A stretch of DNA of 64,000 nucleotides, taken from Prunella strophiata (lineage: Eukaryota > Chordata > Aves > Passeriformes > Prunellidae). This document shows positions 27,701 through 42,700 of the stretch, one piece after another (position 1 is the first letter of the stretch; every line of letters begins with the position of its first letter). The stretch covers positions 5,107,222-5,171,221 of the forward strand of contig JAZBQD010000034.1 in NCBI GenBank assembly GCA_036583965.1. Reading direction: 5' to 3'. The notes beneath the pieces are model-generated. The model was not told where the DNA came from and did not search any database. It worked only from the letters and a program-made list of their open reading frames with translations. A program made the translations under genes and the position numbers.

Positions 27701-30700
27701 TGGATGAAGGAACTCAAGGATGAATGGATATTCTTCCCACACTCCTTGTCATTGCCTTACACCTGTGTCCAGGCACAGGTGTGCCCAAGAGAGCTCATTT
27801 CAAGCCTCATATCTCAGGGGTGTTCACAGCCCTGCAGAGGTTTTGAATGGAGAGCTTGTCACAAAAGCTACTTCCTGCAGGTGTTAGAAAGCTTTTGCGG
27901 GAGAAGGTTATTTTCCCTTTTCACAGCAAAGGGAAAGTCAGGATGTTGATCCTTAATTAATTTCCCAGGTTTCCACTTGAGCCATGCCAGGCTTGGGGGT
28001 GATGTAAAGGTGTGGGAAAGTTTGGGAGTGTTCTCCCTTCTACCTCCAGCCCTGCCTGGGGCAGCCTGGACACTTCACTCTGAAAGGTTTAATTCACTGA
28101 GCAAAGTCAGGGCACGTGGAATTTAAGAGCCTGTGTGAATGTCTCCTGGTCTTCCCAGAGATGGAGAGGGGTGAAGCAGCCCAGCACCAACACTGCCTTC
28201 TCCCTGGAGGAGAGAATCCCCAGGCTTTTTGGCAAAGAAGGAAAAGCACCCAAATCCACCCAGCAGCTGCAAAACAGAACCTGCCTTGCTCAGAAGCCCA
28301 GGCAGGAGAGGCCACTGGGGTGGGCTGATGGCTGGAGCTGCTCCTTCTCAGCCAGCACAGCTTGTGTGGCAAGAAACACTCCCACAGAGGAGTCAGACAC
28401 ATCCAAGCTTCATGATGGATGTCCCACCCCTGGCAGTGCCCAAGGCCAGGTTGGATAGGGCTTGGAACAACCTGGGACAGTGGAAGGTGTCCCTGCCCAT
28501 GGTAAGGGGTTGGAATGAGAAATCTCTAAGATCCCTTCCAGCCCAAACCATTCTGTGACTTGTGATGCTGAAAGACACATTTTATGCCTCAGAACTGCAT
28601 TTCACAATTTTCTCAACTCGCAGCATTTTGGAAGGACGAGGCAGAGACGAGCACATCCTCAAGCAAGGAGTTCAGGTCCCCTGGTCCCCAAATGGCTGAG
28701 CATGGCCCTGATTCCTGGGGCAGTGTGGGGGATTTGGTATTTTAATTAAGAAAAACCTCCCAGCAGAGTACAGGTGCTCTCAGCCTGAGTCTTTCACTGG
28801 GCACTCTTGGATGCTGCAGGCAGGACCAGAGGTGGGGAGCAGAAAGAAGCTGCATTTTATTTTTCAAACTCCAATTTAATGAGGAGAAAGGAGAGCTCTG
28901 GTGAAGCAGCTGCCTCGGCCAATACAGCAAACACTCCTTCTCCTCTGTGACGAGCACCAGAGGCTGGAGTGTGTCACAACTGCAATTACAGGACAAGCTG
29001 CTGGTGAGGCTTAATTACACATTTGAGGCACAGCAGACAGGGAAAAGCGTTGTTTATGTGTGGCCTTCTCGCCTGTAAAATAATTGGCACTGTTCAGAAG
29101 GATGTGTGATGGAGCTGCCTGCCCTCTGGACTTGCCATTCCACAGCTTATCCCTGGTGCCTGCTCCATGCCAGGCTGGCAGCACCATCCCCTGGGGCAGG
29201 TGCAGCTGGCTTTGGCTGTTAAAACTCCATCAGCTCCTGAGGAGCCTCCGGGAAAGGGCAACTCTCTTGGATTTTAAAAGTGTTCCCTGTGGTGCAGCCC
29301 AGTTCAAACACTCCATCTAATGCTGAATTCATTAGAAATTTCAGTGCTGTAAAAGCCACAGGAGGAAAATAGTTCCATGGCCATCAGCTGGGCTTGCTAA
29401 TGGGAACAGATTCATCCCCTCTTGAGCCCTCCCTAAGGATGAGGCTGTAAACCAGCCAGATTCCACCTGATTCCAGGGGTCTGAGTGATGTCCCTGTGCC
29501 AGGGAAGGGTCACAGTGCCAACACTCAAACTGCCAGCCTGGGTGGGACCACGGCCAAGAGCAGAGAGAGGGGCTGGGGAAGGGCTCCAGGAAACTCTTGG
29601 GTAATTACTGGTAGTTTTCCAATGGACTGGCACTAGCTGGGAAAGAAGAGACAAAGTCACAACTGGTCCTTTTTGTCTCCTCAGTCCCTGGGACCTTGCT
29701 CCATGTTTTTCCATGCCAAAGCAGCACATCCAGCTCAGAAAAAAACCTGAGTGGAATTACAGGTAAAGGTTTCCATTTATCCCTTCCCATAATGTGCAGC
29801 CTTAGGACTTTCCATCACTGCCATCTCTGGAATATATTGCTTTCTACATCCTTACTTCTGGCAGGAGAAAAATGATTAACTGGAGGTACAAAACCAACAG
29901 CAAATTAATTTTCTTAAGTGTCCCACAGAAACGATCACACAGATCATCAACATCAGAAAGAGCAACCAGAAGAGCAGCCCAGAGGCCACAAAGACACACT
30001 CACCTAGAATTTGCACCTCGTGGGTAATTCCATAGACGTCTATGAGCGCCCAAAGAGGCCCGGAAACTTTAATACCACAGTGAAACAAGATTGGCTCCTC
30101 ATCATTAATACTGTAGAACACTCTGCCGTGCCGGTCCACCCAGAAGGCCAAAATATTGTCCCTGACAGCAAACCTCTCGGGCAGAGCCTTGGCCCAGTAG
30201 CCGGGGCGGGTGACGAGGTCGGGGCAGGCGTACTTTGGTATCTCCTCGGAGCTCATCTGCGAGGGGTCGTGGATGGTGAAGCCGAAGCGCAGGGCGCCGC
30301 TCCAGCCGTGGTGCACGGCCACCAGCTTGAGGCGCACCTTCTCGTAGAGGTGGATGGGCCTGTTGGTGAAGGTGACGCCGTTGCAGAAGCTGTTCCTGCG
30401 CGTGGCCCTGCGCGAGTGCGCGTCCAGCCGCACGTTCTTGCCCTTGGCCTGCGCGTGGAAGCGCGGCGGCTCCGCCACGGCCAGCACCGAGCGCCGCTCA
30501 TGGCTGCTGTTGGGCAGGCTGTAGTAGGGCCTGCTGGACACGGAGCGGGGCGGGTGGCTCGTGTCTGCCAAAGGACAAAGCACATCTGTCAGCAGGGGTT
30601 GGCGCCAGGCGGGGCTTGGCTCAGGTGGGTGTGATTTGCAGCACTCTTGGCAAGACGTGAGATATCACAGAATCACACAGAATCACACACAGGATCACAC

Positions 30701-33700
30701 ACAGAATCTCACAATCACAGACAGAATCACAGAATCTCACACAGAATCACACACAGAATCACACAGAATCATACAAAATCACACAGAATCACACACAGAA
30801 TCACAGAGAATCACACACAGAATCACATACAGAATCACATACAGAATCACACAGAATCACACAGAATCACACACAGAATCACACACAGAATCACACACAG
30901 AATCACACACAGAATCACACAGAATCACACACAGAATCACACACAGCATCACACAGAATCACACAGAATCACACAGAATCACACACAGGATCACACACAG
31001 AATCTCACAATCACAGACAGAATCACAGCATCTCACACAGAATCACACAAAATCACACACAGAATCACACACAGATCACACACAGAATCACACAGAATCA
31101 CACACAGAATCACACACAGCATCACACAGAATCACACAGAATCACACACAATCACACACAGGATTACACACAGAATCTCACAATCACAGACAATCACAGA
31201 ATCTCACACAGAATCACACACAGAATCACACATAGAATCACACAGAATCATACAAAATCACACACATAATCACACACAGAATCACAGAGAATCACACACA
31301 GAATCACACAGAATCATAGAATCACACACAGAATCAAACAGAGAATCACACAGAATCACACACAGAATCACACAGAATCACACACACAATCACACACAGA
31401 ATCCACACACAGAATCACACAGAATCACACACAGAATCACACACAGAATCACACACAAAATCACAGAATCAATGGGTTGGAAGAGACCTTTAACATCATT
31501 GAGTCCAACCCAGCCCAACACCTGGCACCCAGTGCCACATCCAGGCTTTGTTAAACACACCCAGGGATGGTGACTCCACCACCTCCCAGGCAGCCATTCC
31601 AGAACTTTATCACCCTTTTAGTGAAAAACTTCTTCCTAATAGCCAACCTGTATTTCCCTTGGTGCAGCTTGAGACTGTGTGCTCTGGTTCTGTCAGTGCT
31701 ACCTGGAAAAAGAGCCCAACCCCACCTGAGCACAGCCACCTTTCAGGGAGTGTAGAGAGTGATGAGGTCACCCTTTAGTCTCCTTTTCTCCAGGCTGAGC
31801 ACCCCCAGCTCCCTCAGTCATTCCTCATAGGGCTTGTGTTCCAAGCCCCTTAATATTTCACCTTAAAACACCATGCTTAGCCACAACCTGCTCTTTGCTG
31901 TCCCAGTTTGACCCCCAGCTTTCTGCAAAAATGTACCAAGCAAGGTTAGGCAGCTTCCCTGCAAAGCTGGATAGGAAGGAACGTCCTTTGTTCCCATCAG
32001 ATGCTTCCTATTGCCCTCAGAAAAGCCCAACATCTGCAACTCTGAGTTTCCTCCTCACAGTGCACGTGCTGTTAACTCACATGGTGGCCAGAGACAGGAG
32101 CTCTGAGGATTGTGGCTGTTAAAAATCACAGATGCTCGAGGTGAGCATGGGTTTTAGGAGATTTTTGTGGGACATGCAGCCACCAGCTCCTCTGTGCCCT
32201 GATTTTTGTAATGATGAACAGGAACTTCTGACCAACACAAATACTCCAAGACATCCAGCAGCTGGAGCACCTCTGCAACACCAGACTTGCTTCTCCTAAA
32301 CCTTCAACCCAGCCCCTGGCTCAGATATCAGATGCAACTGGCACATTCAGGAACATTTCATCCTGCACAGCCTTTACCCAGAACCTCCCATTTGAGCTCA
32401 AAGCACTTTATAAATGATGATTGTTTTCAGCTTCACAGCACTGCAGATGGCACAGAAATCCTGCCATCCTCATTTTACAGATGGGAGAAGGAGAATTGAT
32501 GGGTGAGATCTTGCAGCATTTTAAGTCAATAGCAATTCTGAGACCGACTTCAAGAAAAGCAGATTTGGGGCCTAAGTGAGGTTCACACAGGCATGAAGCA
32601 GAAATGAAAAAAAGCTCAACTTTGAATCTTAAACCTTAGCTAGAAGCTCCCTGAGGTGGAGACAATGTCTTTTGCATATCCCTGAGCACATGGGGACTTG
32701 CTCCAGGTCCTGGGCTCCCACCACCACCCTGGTGTGCCAGGGAATTTGATCTCTCCATTCCCCACCCACTCCACCTCTCCTCCTGTCTCTCCACCTGGCT
32801 TTGTAGACTTTTAAAGCAAAAATGGAACACATCCTGAATGCCCAAAGCCATCCTGTTAAATATAAAACCCCATCACATGCTCACAATTATTCTGAACACT
32901 TTTGCCACCTGCCAGGCCTTTCCTTCAAGCTGCTTCCTCCCTGTGTGTAACCCCAGGCTTTGCTTCGTGACAAGGAAGGATTTTTCTGCCATTTCCCTCT
33001 GTTGGAAAAAACCCACCAGAAGATCCTGGGAGCTCAGCTGGCAGGAGGGCTGCAGTGGTGGCAGCTTTTTTTTTGCAAGCAAGACCAGAGCAGACAGGGC
33101 AGTGAGAGGCTGGGACCTGCACTAAGGCACTGAGCAAAGAGAAGAGAGGTTGCAGCAAGATCTGAGCACAGGATTAGCCCTTCAAATCAGGAGTCAAAGG
33201 GCTATGAAGGCAAAAAGCTCCTGTTTGCAGCAAGATATAAATAACAATCAAAAGGTGTTTTGTCTCTTGGTTTGTCCTGCACGTGACAGGTGCTGTGCAA
33301 TGGTTAATTCTGTCAAACATCAGTGGAAATTAAAACATCCTTGCTCTCAGCCAGTGAGGGGAGGGTGCCAGTTCCATGCTAGGGCTGTGGAAAAGAGCCC
33401 TGGAGCAGATGGGGAAGGGAAAATCCTCCCCAGGTGCTCAATCCCCCTGCCCAGCACAGCAGGGCTCCCCAGCAAGGGCCATTTCTTTGTGCATTTCCAG
33501 GAGAAACCTCATTCCCTGCCTGCTGAAGAGCTAAAATGCAGAAATGGCTGCTCCCAGCCCAGCCCACCCGTGCTCAGGTGGGTGCTGCTCTGTGTGTGCC
33601 TGTCAGGGCTCCCAACAAACAGAGCTGCTGCAAAGGGAGCAGGGGCTGGGGGCTCCAGGCAGGGACCCAGCCAGCACAGGGCAGGCTGAAGCCTCTCCTG

Positions 33701-36700
33701 GCCTTGCCTCCCCACACAGCACCCCTTTCTCCATGTGCACTCACACAGCCTTTGTGCCCTTCAGGTGGGAGCTGGCTCCAGGTGGGACAGATGCCAAGGG
33801 GCTCCTGAGGGACTCAGTGCCACCTCCCACCCTGCCTGGCTGGGCAACAGCCTCCCCAGGCACAGAAACCCTCGTTTTATAACCCACTGAGCTGCTTTTT
33901 GTTTGTAAAATGGTTAAAAGCAACGCCCCTGTTGTTGCAAGTGCCATGGCCTCAATGCCCCCACACTGGCCAGGAGAGGAAGGAGGGAAGACAGATTTTG
34001 TTCTCCTCTCTGCTATCCCCAAAATCCCTTTTCCCAACCCCAGCGCAGCACCAGCCTTCCCTCCCACAGTCCCCTGATGGAGACAAGGCTCCTGCCAGGG
34101 ATGTGATGCCCCTGGTTCTTCTCATGCCCCTCTCAGAAGGCACAGAGGACCAAGGTGCCAGTGGCAGTGCCACCAGCACGAGTGACAGGACAACAAGGAC
34201 ACTGGCACCCAGCTTCAAACACAGCTCTGGGTCCACCCTGCCAGAGGGGGACTCAGGGTCGGGGTCTGGCACTTTTTGTTTTGTTTAAAAAAAAAAAAAA
34301 AACAGGAAATCATATTGTGGCTAAACAATAGGAAACGCTCTGAAGGAAATGAAGGGATAATTTATTTATAACGCTGTTCCTCCCCTTCACATGAACACCT
34401 GCCCGTGGAATAAAGCCTGCCACAACCCGAGGCAGGGAGGCAGAGTTTTCCCACTGAAACACGCCTGGGGTTGAGCTGGGGCATGTGCTTTACCCATTAG
34501 GTGCTGACGGGGACTCCAAGCTCAACAGGATGTTTGTGCCTTGCAATTGTGCCTTTGAATTGCCCTAATTTGCAGCTCGGCTTCCACAGCTTGGCTCGAG
34601 TTTATTCCCTCTGCTATTGCTCCAAAGCCTCTCCTCTCCTGGCTGTGCATTCCCACCCAAAAAGTGGGATGACGACAGCCAAGCTCGTGGCACAAGTGCC
34701 ACCCTACCCAGGGTGCCTGACAGGCAGTGAAGAGCTACGCCAACTCTTTTTTTTTTTTTTTTTTTGTTTTTTTTTTCAGCTGTGAGATTCCTACAACTCT
34801 TGGGAGCAAGTAATTTCTTCTCTTTCTGCCTCACGTCCCTGTCTAAAAGAGAGTAACACCATTCCTCCACCTCACGGGCAGCTAAAAGGATGGAAAAACA
34901 TTAATGTTCTCAAACACTTCAACCCCTGAGCCCTGCAAGCCTGGCTGCATCATCACAGGGGACACAAATCCACTGAGGGATGCCTTGAGCTTCCATCCTT
35001 CTTTTTATTCCAGAGCTTTCCATTTTTCATCCCCACTCTCACCAGTTACAAACATGACACTCACAGCACGTCCATCAAACACACAAGGAAATTTAGAAGG
35101 CAGGAAAATGGAAGGAAAAGCTGAAGTGAAGGGTCTGAGGCTCCTCACTGAAGCCTGAAGGATAAACCCTTTTGGCAAGGCAGCATTTCCATCCACATCC
35201 TTGTGGTGTCAGATGACACTGAGGCAGATTTGGGTTCTGGGGACCCGTGCTCTCATCTGAAGCTTCACCTGCTTTCCAAAAGGCCAGCACACTCATTCTG
35301 GAGGTTATGCTGACCTTTGGAGAGGTATTTTAACAGACATGCACTTTGCATTTCAAAAAGGTACAGCAGGCAGACCCTGCACAAATTCCACATATTTATC
35401 ATGGTTCCAGTTCTAAAAATAAACATTTTTTTTCACCCATTTGTTTGCAGTGGCACTGTAATCCCACTGACAGCAGCAGACAAAATTCAGCTCCAGAGCC
35501 CTGTCTGAGGCTGCTGCTCCCCCTGGGGCGTGGGATGGAGGAGGCTGCTCAGCTGGGGAGTGACCTCGAGCCAGATCCATCCTGTCTTCACTTGCCCTGA
35601 CAAGCCAGGCAGGAATAATACCCCTAAAATGGGGGAGAAGAGAATAATGTGGAAGGAGAGCAGAGCTACAGCGAGAGCAGCCTGACAGGAGGAGGAGGAG
35701 GAGGAGAGCGCTGCGTCCTCGTGCGTCACCAGTAAATCCATGGTCTGCACCAGAGACATTCCCTGGCTCCCACAGCCTTTTCCTGAGGGCCTTTCCCAAG
35801 TAAATCCATGACAAAAGACCCACAGGATCCCAAGGAGCAGTTTGGTGCCAAACAGGGCTGTGCAGTGCATACAGAGAGGGAAAATTACTGGGACCATCCA
35901 CAGCTGGCATCAGACACGGCCTCATGCTGCGGGAGCATGGTCTGCCCTTGGCCAGGGGAAGGCTGAAAGGTTCAGAGAAAGGCTGAGAGGTTCAGAGAAA
36001 GGTTGAAACATTCAGAGAAAGGTTGAAAGGTTCAGAGGAGAGGCTGAAAACCTCCTGAGAGGCAGCAGTATGCAGCCTGAGATCCATCTCTGGAGCCTCG
36101 TGCCCGGTGAAAGGGAATCCGCCAAACACACCCACGGCTTATCTTTATGGGCTCTGCCTTATCTGCAGCACTGGAACCTCTTCCTCTCCCAGCAGATACT
36201 CAGGTGCCTGCTGCTGCTGCTGCACATTGAGCTAAGGTGTCTGCAGACAGGGGCAGGTGGCTTTTGCTTTGTGACAGGAAAACCCCAACAGGTGGGGACA
36301 AGGAGGGCGAGTTCACGGCGTGACAGCGAGCTGGTGGAAACAATCCCAGTCAATCCCAGTGCGCTCCAGTCAAAGCACATCCTCAAAGTCCTCATCCCAC
36401 TGATGCCTTGGGAAGGCTGAGCTAGAGCAGAGGCTGGGCAGAGCTAAAGAATAAAGCAGGGATTTATTAAAAGGCCTCAATGGATGCACCTTGGGCAGCA
36501 CCAGAGCCCAGCCAGGGCTGCACCCAAGATGAACCAAAATGGGCACAAAATGAACCCAAGATGAACCAAAATGGGCACAAAATGAACCCAAGATGAACCA
36601 AAATGGGCACAAAATGCACGGCCGGGCACGGGGTCTCTCACTTGGATCAGTTCTGCTCCATTTGCACCTTGGAGTTCATTGTCCAGTTACAGCTTTAGGT

Positions 36701-39700
36701 TATCAAGTCCCATCCTTGTTTTTCTCTCTTCAGCCCACATTGTTTGTGGATGAGATTTGGATCATTTGTCCTTGGTCCCCAGCTAGAGCAGGAATTGTTT
36801 TGTCTCCCTACTCTGTGAAAAGAGCTCATCATCCCCTCATATGAAGCTCAGAACTACACACTAAAGCAGCACAGAATCTGAAAAATATAAAAGCTAAAAC
36901 CTGAGGCATCTGCACTGCTGGAGCCACTGGGAGGCTGGGAGAGGCAGGGGAGGCTGTTACTGCAGATACCAAACATCCCCAGCAGCACAAAACAGGATTC
37001 TGCTCCGACACGATCTTATCTTCTGAGGACAAGAGATACAAATCTGCTCACATATAAATTTAGTGTGCTGTCTAGACATTTCTTTCTCTTTTTTTCAAAT
37101 ACAGAAAATGTGTCAGGGAGCTCTGTGGGAAGCACTGGGGTGGCCTATTCCGTGCTCAACAGGTGTGGATTTGGAAAGCTGGGCTACCAAATCCAACAAC
37201 AACAAAAAAAAATCTGCCTCATTTCTGAATGTCCTGCTGGCTCAAACACTGGAAAATTCAATTAATAAAACCTCCCTGTGTAAATTCCTATGGTCTGCAT
37301 GACCAGTCTGGAGGACTGTTCTGATGTAATGTCTCTAACCTGAAACCAACTTCCAGGGAATTCAGAAGAAGTTCATTTGCAAGAGAGTGACACAGAAATT
37401 GAGGTGTTAAGGGGACACTGAAGAGCCTGTGATGAATTACAGGAAATGTGAAATTTTTGAAAAAAGGCTTGTGAAGGAGGGGAGGGAAAAAGATAAAATT
37501 CACTTTTTCATTAAAAGAAGCTGTGTTGTGGCACTGAGGTAACTCTCAATGCAAATATCTCATGGACATACATCATTTCTCATTGCAGAACAGTTCAGAA
37601 AAATCTCTGGCAGAGAACGAAGATTAACTTTAGCTCACAAAATCAACTTGTGCCTGTCTCCACAAGAAAACCCTCTAATGCTTCAAATCAAACATTTTAT
37701 GGGGGATTTTAAAAAAAATGCTAAAATCCTTTTTTTTTTTTTTACAGGCAGGGTCTAATGACATATTTATTCTGGGCTTCTAGGTGTACCTCCATGAAAA
37801 CACAGAAGTATTTGCCAATAGCATTAGGCAAAATCCTTTAGTTCTGATCCTTTTTCTCACACCAGCAAAGGCAACTCCAGCAGGACCTTGCAGTAATTTC
37901 CAGCTTGTTCCACCTCCCATCTCCCACTGTATTTTCCAGGCTGCTCCACCTCCTGTGTGTCCTCAGGAAAAGAGCTCCTGCACTGCTGCTCCTTTCAACT
38001 TAAACCCTTTTCTTGCAGTGAGGAGCTCACACAAAAGCTCACCCACATCCCATAAAAGAACAGGTGCCCTGAAAGGAAAGCCAAGACCAAGCCTTAACTC
38101 TCCTGGTTATCCCAACATCTCCTCATGGCAGCAGCATTGGAGCCAAAAGATGGGGAGTGCAGCTATAATATAATATAATATAATATAATATAATATAATA
38201 TAATATAATATAATATAATATAATATAATATAATATAATATAATATAATATAATATAATATAATATAATATAATATAATATAATATAATATAATATAATA
38301 TAATATAATATAATATAATATAATATAATATAATATAATATAATATAATATAATATAATATAATATAATATAATATAATATAATATAATATAATATAATA
38401 TAATATAATATAATATAATATAATATAATATAATATAATATAATATAATATAATATAATATAATATAATATAATATAATATAATATAATATAATATAATA
38501 TAATATAATATAATATAATATAATATAATATAATATAATATAATATAATATAATATAATATAATATAATATAATATAATATAATATAATATAATATAATA
38601 TAATATAATATAATATAATATAATATAATATAATATAATATAATATAATATAATATAATATAATATAATATAATATAATATAATATAATATAATATAATA
38701 TAATATAATATAATATAATATAATATAATATAATATAATATAATATAATATAATATAATATAATATAATATAATATAATATAATATAATATAATATAATA
38801 TAATATAATATAATATAATATAATATAATATAATATAATATAATATAATATAATATAATATAATATAATATAATATAATATAATATAATATAATATAATA
38901 TAATATAATATAATATAATATAATATAATATAATATAATATAATATAATATAATATAATATAATATAATATAATATAATATAATATAATATAATATAATA
39001 TAATATAATATAATATAATATAATATAATATAATATAATATAATATAATATAATATAATATAATATAATATAATATAATATAATATAATATAATATAATA
39101 TAATATAATATAATATAATATAATATAATATAATATAATATAATATAATATAATATAATATAATATAATATAATATAATATAATATAATATAATATAATA
39201 TAATATAATATAATATAATATAATATAATATAATATAATATAATATAATATAATATAATATAATATAATATAATATAATATAATATAATATAATATAATA
39301 TAATATAATATAATATAATATAATATAATATAATATAATATAACTAGAATAGAATAGAATAGAATAGAATAGAATAGAATAGAATAGAATAGAATAGAAT
39401 AGAATAGAATAGAATAGAATAGAATAGAACAGAATAGAATAGAATAGAATAGAATAGAATAGAATAGAATAGAATAGAATAGAATAGAATAAATATAATA
39501 TTCTTCTGCTTGGCTTTGCTTTTGGTGGTAGAAGAAATCAAATGTGCCACAAAAAGAGCCAGTGCATGGCTTCAACAGAGAGGCATTTCCAGAGCAAAGT
39601 GGGGAGCCCTGAGCTAAACCAATATTGGTGGATCAGGCTGTAAAAGCAAGGGATGCTCCCCAAAAAAAACCTCCTGCTGGCTCTGCAAGGATGGGAACAT

Positions 39701-42700
39701 CCACCCACACTCACCTCTGCCTCTCTCCTGTGGTGCCTCCCGCTCTGGGCACACAGGAATTCTGCTGCAAAGTTGGCCCCATCTTTATTACAGGCTTTTA
39801 GTCCTCCTGCATATAAATAGCACTCAGTATACACAGAAGCCAGCGATTAAGCATGGAAAAAAAAAAATAAAATCTCCTCTTCCCTGTATTATTAGGGAAT
39901 CTGGGTCAATGAGTCTGCAACTCGAAGTAACAAATTCTTCGAGCTGGTTAATGAGAGACAGAGCGAGCGGGATGGAGGAAAGGCAGGGTTCATGCCATAA
40001 TCCCTGCTTAAGTCCTTCAGTGCAAGCTGATGAAAGCAGCTGCATGATGGATGAGGAGCCCTGGAAATGGCACAGCTCCTCCTGAGCTGCTCCACGGGCT
40101 CGACACCCAAGTCCTGGCTCGTGTCGCTCGCAAAGCCGCGCTCCCGAGCCAGACAGCGCCGCGAGATGTCAGGGATCTGAAAGCCATCGTGCAAAACTCG
40201 TTGGAACTTTTGGCTACTGGCTAGAGATAAAAACATCTTGTCAGAAATGATCAGTCAGGCACTCTCACTGCAGCTCTGAGTGGGGATTTTTGGGCTGTGC
40301 TCTCACTAATCAGCTGCATGTGCGACACACACCAGTTCCTGCACCAGGCAAAGCAAACCCCTGCCTCCTGACTTGATGTATTATGGGGCTGCAAAATTGT
40401 TACCTTCTTTAGAAAGTGGAGCTTAGCTCGAGGAGAGCAGAGGTCTGCTCAGCTCACTTTATCTTCTCAGAGTCCAGCACGGAGTTTTGGGAGGTGACCA
40501 AAAGCAGGGAGAAGTGAGCAGCTGACAGCTCTTAAAGCAACTCCACAAATGGTTTCTGAGGAATGCTGGATTGGAAATGATCATCACTAGGGTGGAAGAC
40601 TGAATATTTTCCGAATCTAAATGCTTGGTGATTGTCAGTCAGGGATTAAAACATTTATTTCTGTGATTTATTGGTTTTTTGTTGTTTTCTAGAAACAGGC
40701 AATGTGCAGCAGAAAGCAGAGAGAGTGTTAAAATATGCAACACTTGAGGCTGGAAAGACTGGTCTGGGAGGAATGATCACAGCTGGAGACCCCAAGATGG
40801 GAAGAGAGGAGCAGAACAAAACTCTTATGTTCTCTGGAGTGGGTGGGCTCTGCTTAGATTTACTAAATTCATACAGAAATAGGGTCCAAGGTGAGAGTAC
40901 AGACCCAGCCTAAGAGCAACCCAAGAGACCCCAAAATGTGTCAGGGAGTGCTGCTGGCCCCTCGAGGCCACCCCATGGCTCCCTCTGAGTGAGACCCATC
41001 CCCTGCTCCTGACTGATCCCTCTGCACAGCAAAGATCACAGAATATTCCTCACAGATTAAAAAACCTGGCTTGGTCTCCTTGCCCCCAGTTCCTCCCCAT
41101 TCATTTCTCACTTCCAAGACAACTCCTGTCCCACAGAAAGGATAAACAGCTCAGGTTTTCAGAGCAACACATTGGTTCAAAAGTTTCATTCTGGTGTTCT
41201 CCTTTCCCAGTCAGGACTGGGATTTGTTGAAGAGTTACAAGAACTTGTGCCTGCCATAATCACTGACATTGAAATGGTCCATGCCCTCAGCCTCCTCCTG
41301 CTGCCAGAGCAGCACGTAAAGACCATTAATGCAAATAAAAACTCCCTGTTTCCATTGAGCCTTTTCTCCTGGCCAGCTGCACCAAGGATTTATAAATAGT
41401 GACCATGTCATTCCAATGTTAATGGCTTTTAATGAAATTGAGGGATGGCATGCATTCCCTTTTAACATCCTCGGAGCTGCAATTCCACTCCATGCCATGG
41501 TTTCAGTGCAGCGCTCATGGAAGGAGCTCTGGGACTCAGCACATCCTTCCCACAGCCCATCCATGTGTTGCTTTGGACAGGAACACAAAGAGGGAAATCA
41601 TTTTGTTGTCTCCCTGATGCAGGAAACCCACCCATCCCCTACAGGCAGGCACTGCACCACGAGGGCAGCTTGTGACACAGGGAAAATTTTAAAAAAAGAA
41701 GATTTGAAGAGCGATAGCGGCAATTGAGCTTCACTTTCCATGCATTGTTCTCCTGAAAATCCCCGAAAAGCTGTGTTTACCTTATCTTCATCCCTCTGGA
41801 TTTGGGCTGTACACAATCCACACGCCTTCCCCACCTCCCAAAAGCATGTTTGGAGCCAGGCCAGGGCATGAGCTGTGCTGGTAGGCTCCGTGGATGACTC
41901 AGGTGGGGCGTGTGAGGCTCCAGCCAGGAGCGTGATTTCCACACTCACTGAAAACACCCAAAAACTTCCCCCTGAGCACAGGAATCCTCCAGCTCCAGGG
42001 CTGGGGAGGAAGAAGAGCTGCAGATGATGAGCACCAGGGCTAGTGAAGGTGTCCCTTCCATGGCAGTGGGGTGGAATGAGGTGATCTTTAAGCCTCTTCC
42101 AACCCAAACCATTCTGGGATTCTGTGAAGGGTGAGGTCAGCACTTGGAGTGATGCTGCAGGTGCAGGAAGGAGAGCCTGGCCCTTCATTCCACCTTCAAT
42201 TTGTTTTTCCCTAAAAAAACCTCAAGATAAAAGAAACAAACCTGCTGTTTTTCTTTGCTTCCTCACTTTTATAGAAACCTCTTTTGTCTTTATCTCTCTT
42301 CACAGTGGTTCTAAGAGTCCCTTTTTTTTTGTTTTTTTCTCCTCCTAATTACAACTTCTCTACACTCCAAAGAATGCCATTAAAAAGAAAAAAAAACAGT
42401 GGAACTATTCCAGTCCAAACAGGGAGGGATAACCAGAGAGCCATCAGATTTAACAGTGCCACCCATACAGGGCTTCAGATCTGCCCCAAGAGAGCCAAAA
42501 ACCCCAGGAAAAGGGAGAAAAGGCCTCTAGGAAGGTGTTCTTCCTAATAAACCCCTCTTCCAGCATTTTTTAACTGTGTCCACAGTTCCTTTTCTATTTA
42601 CACACAATTTAAACAGTGATCTGGCAGCAGGAGGGGAAAATGCTTGGGGAGGAATGCATGGCTGAGGAAGCTAAATAAAGCAGTGGCCAGGTCCTCAATC

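Larger units (their letters stand above)
31863..36417 (-). other. NEURL1B intron 1 segment
   Basis: Unique intronic sequence with a MIR-like fragment (32,405-32,560), poly-A/T runs at 34,288 and 34,748, and a 20-bp tandem repeat (35,955-36,055). No exon is seen. Confidence 0.65.

Noticed and set aside
30561..31573. Histidine/threonine/serine-rich open frames of 224 and 308 codons
   Set aside because: They are a translation of the AATCACACAG minisatellite and the adjoining CR1.
38163..39575. 470-codon Ile/Leu/Tyr open frame
   Set aside because: It is a translation of the (TATAA)n microsatellite.
39892..40236. Possible short gene on the minus strand (114 codons)
   Set aside because: No recognisable domain and no splice or poly(A) context; a conserved non-coding block is equally likely.
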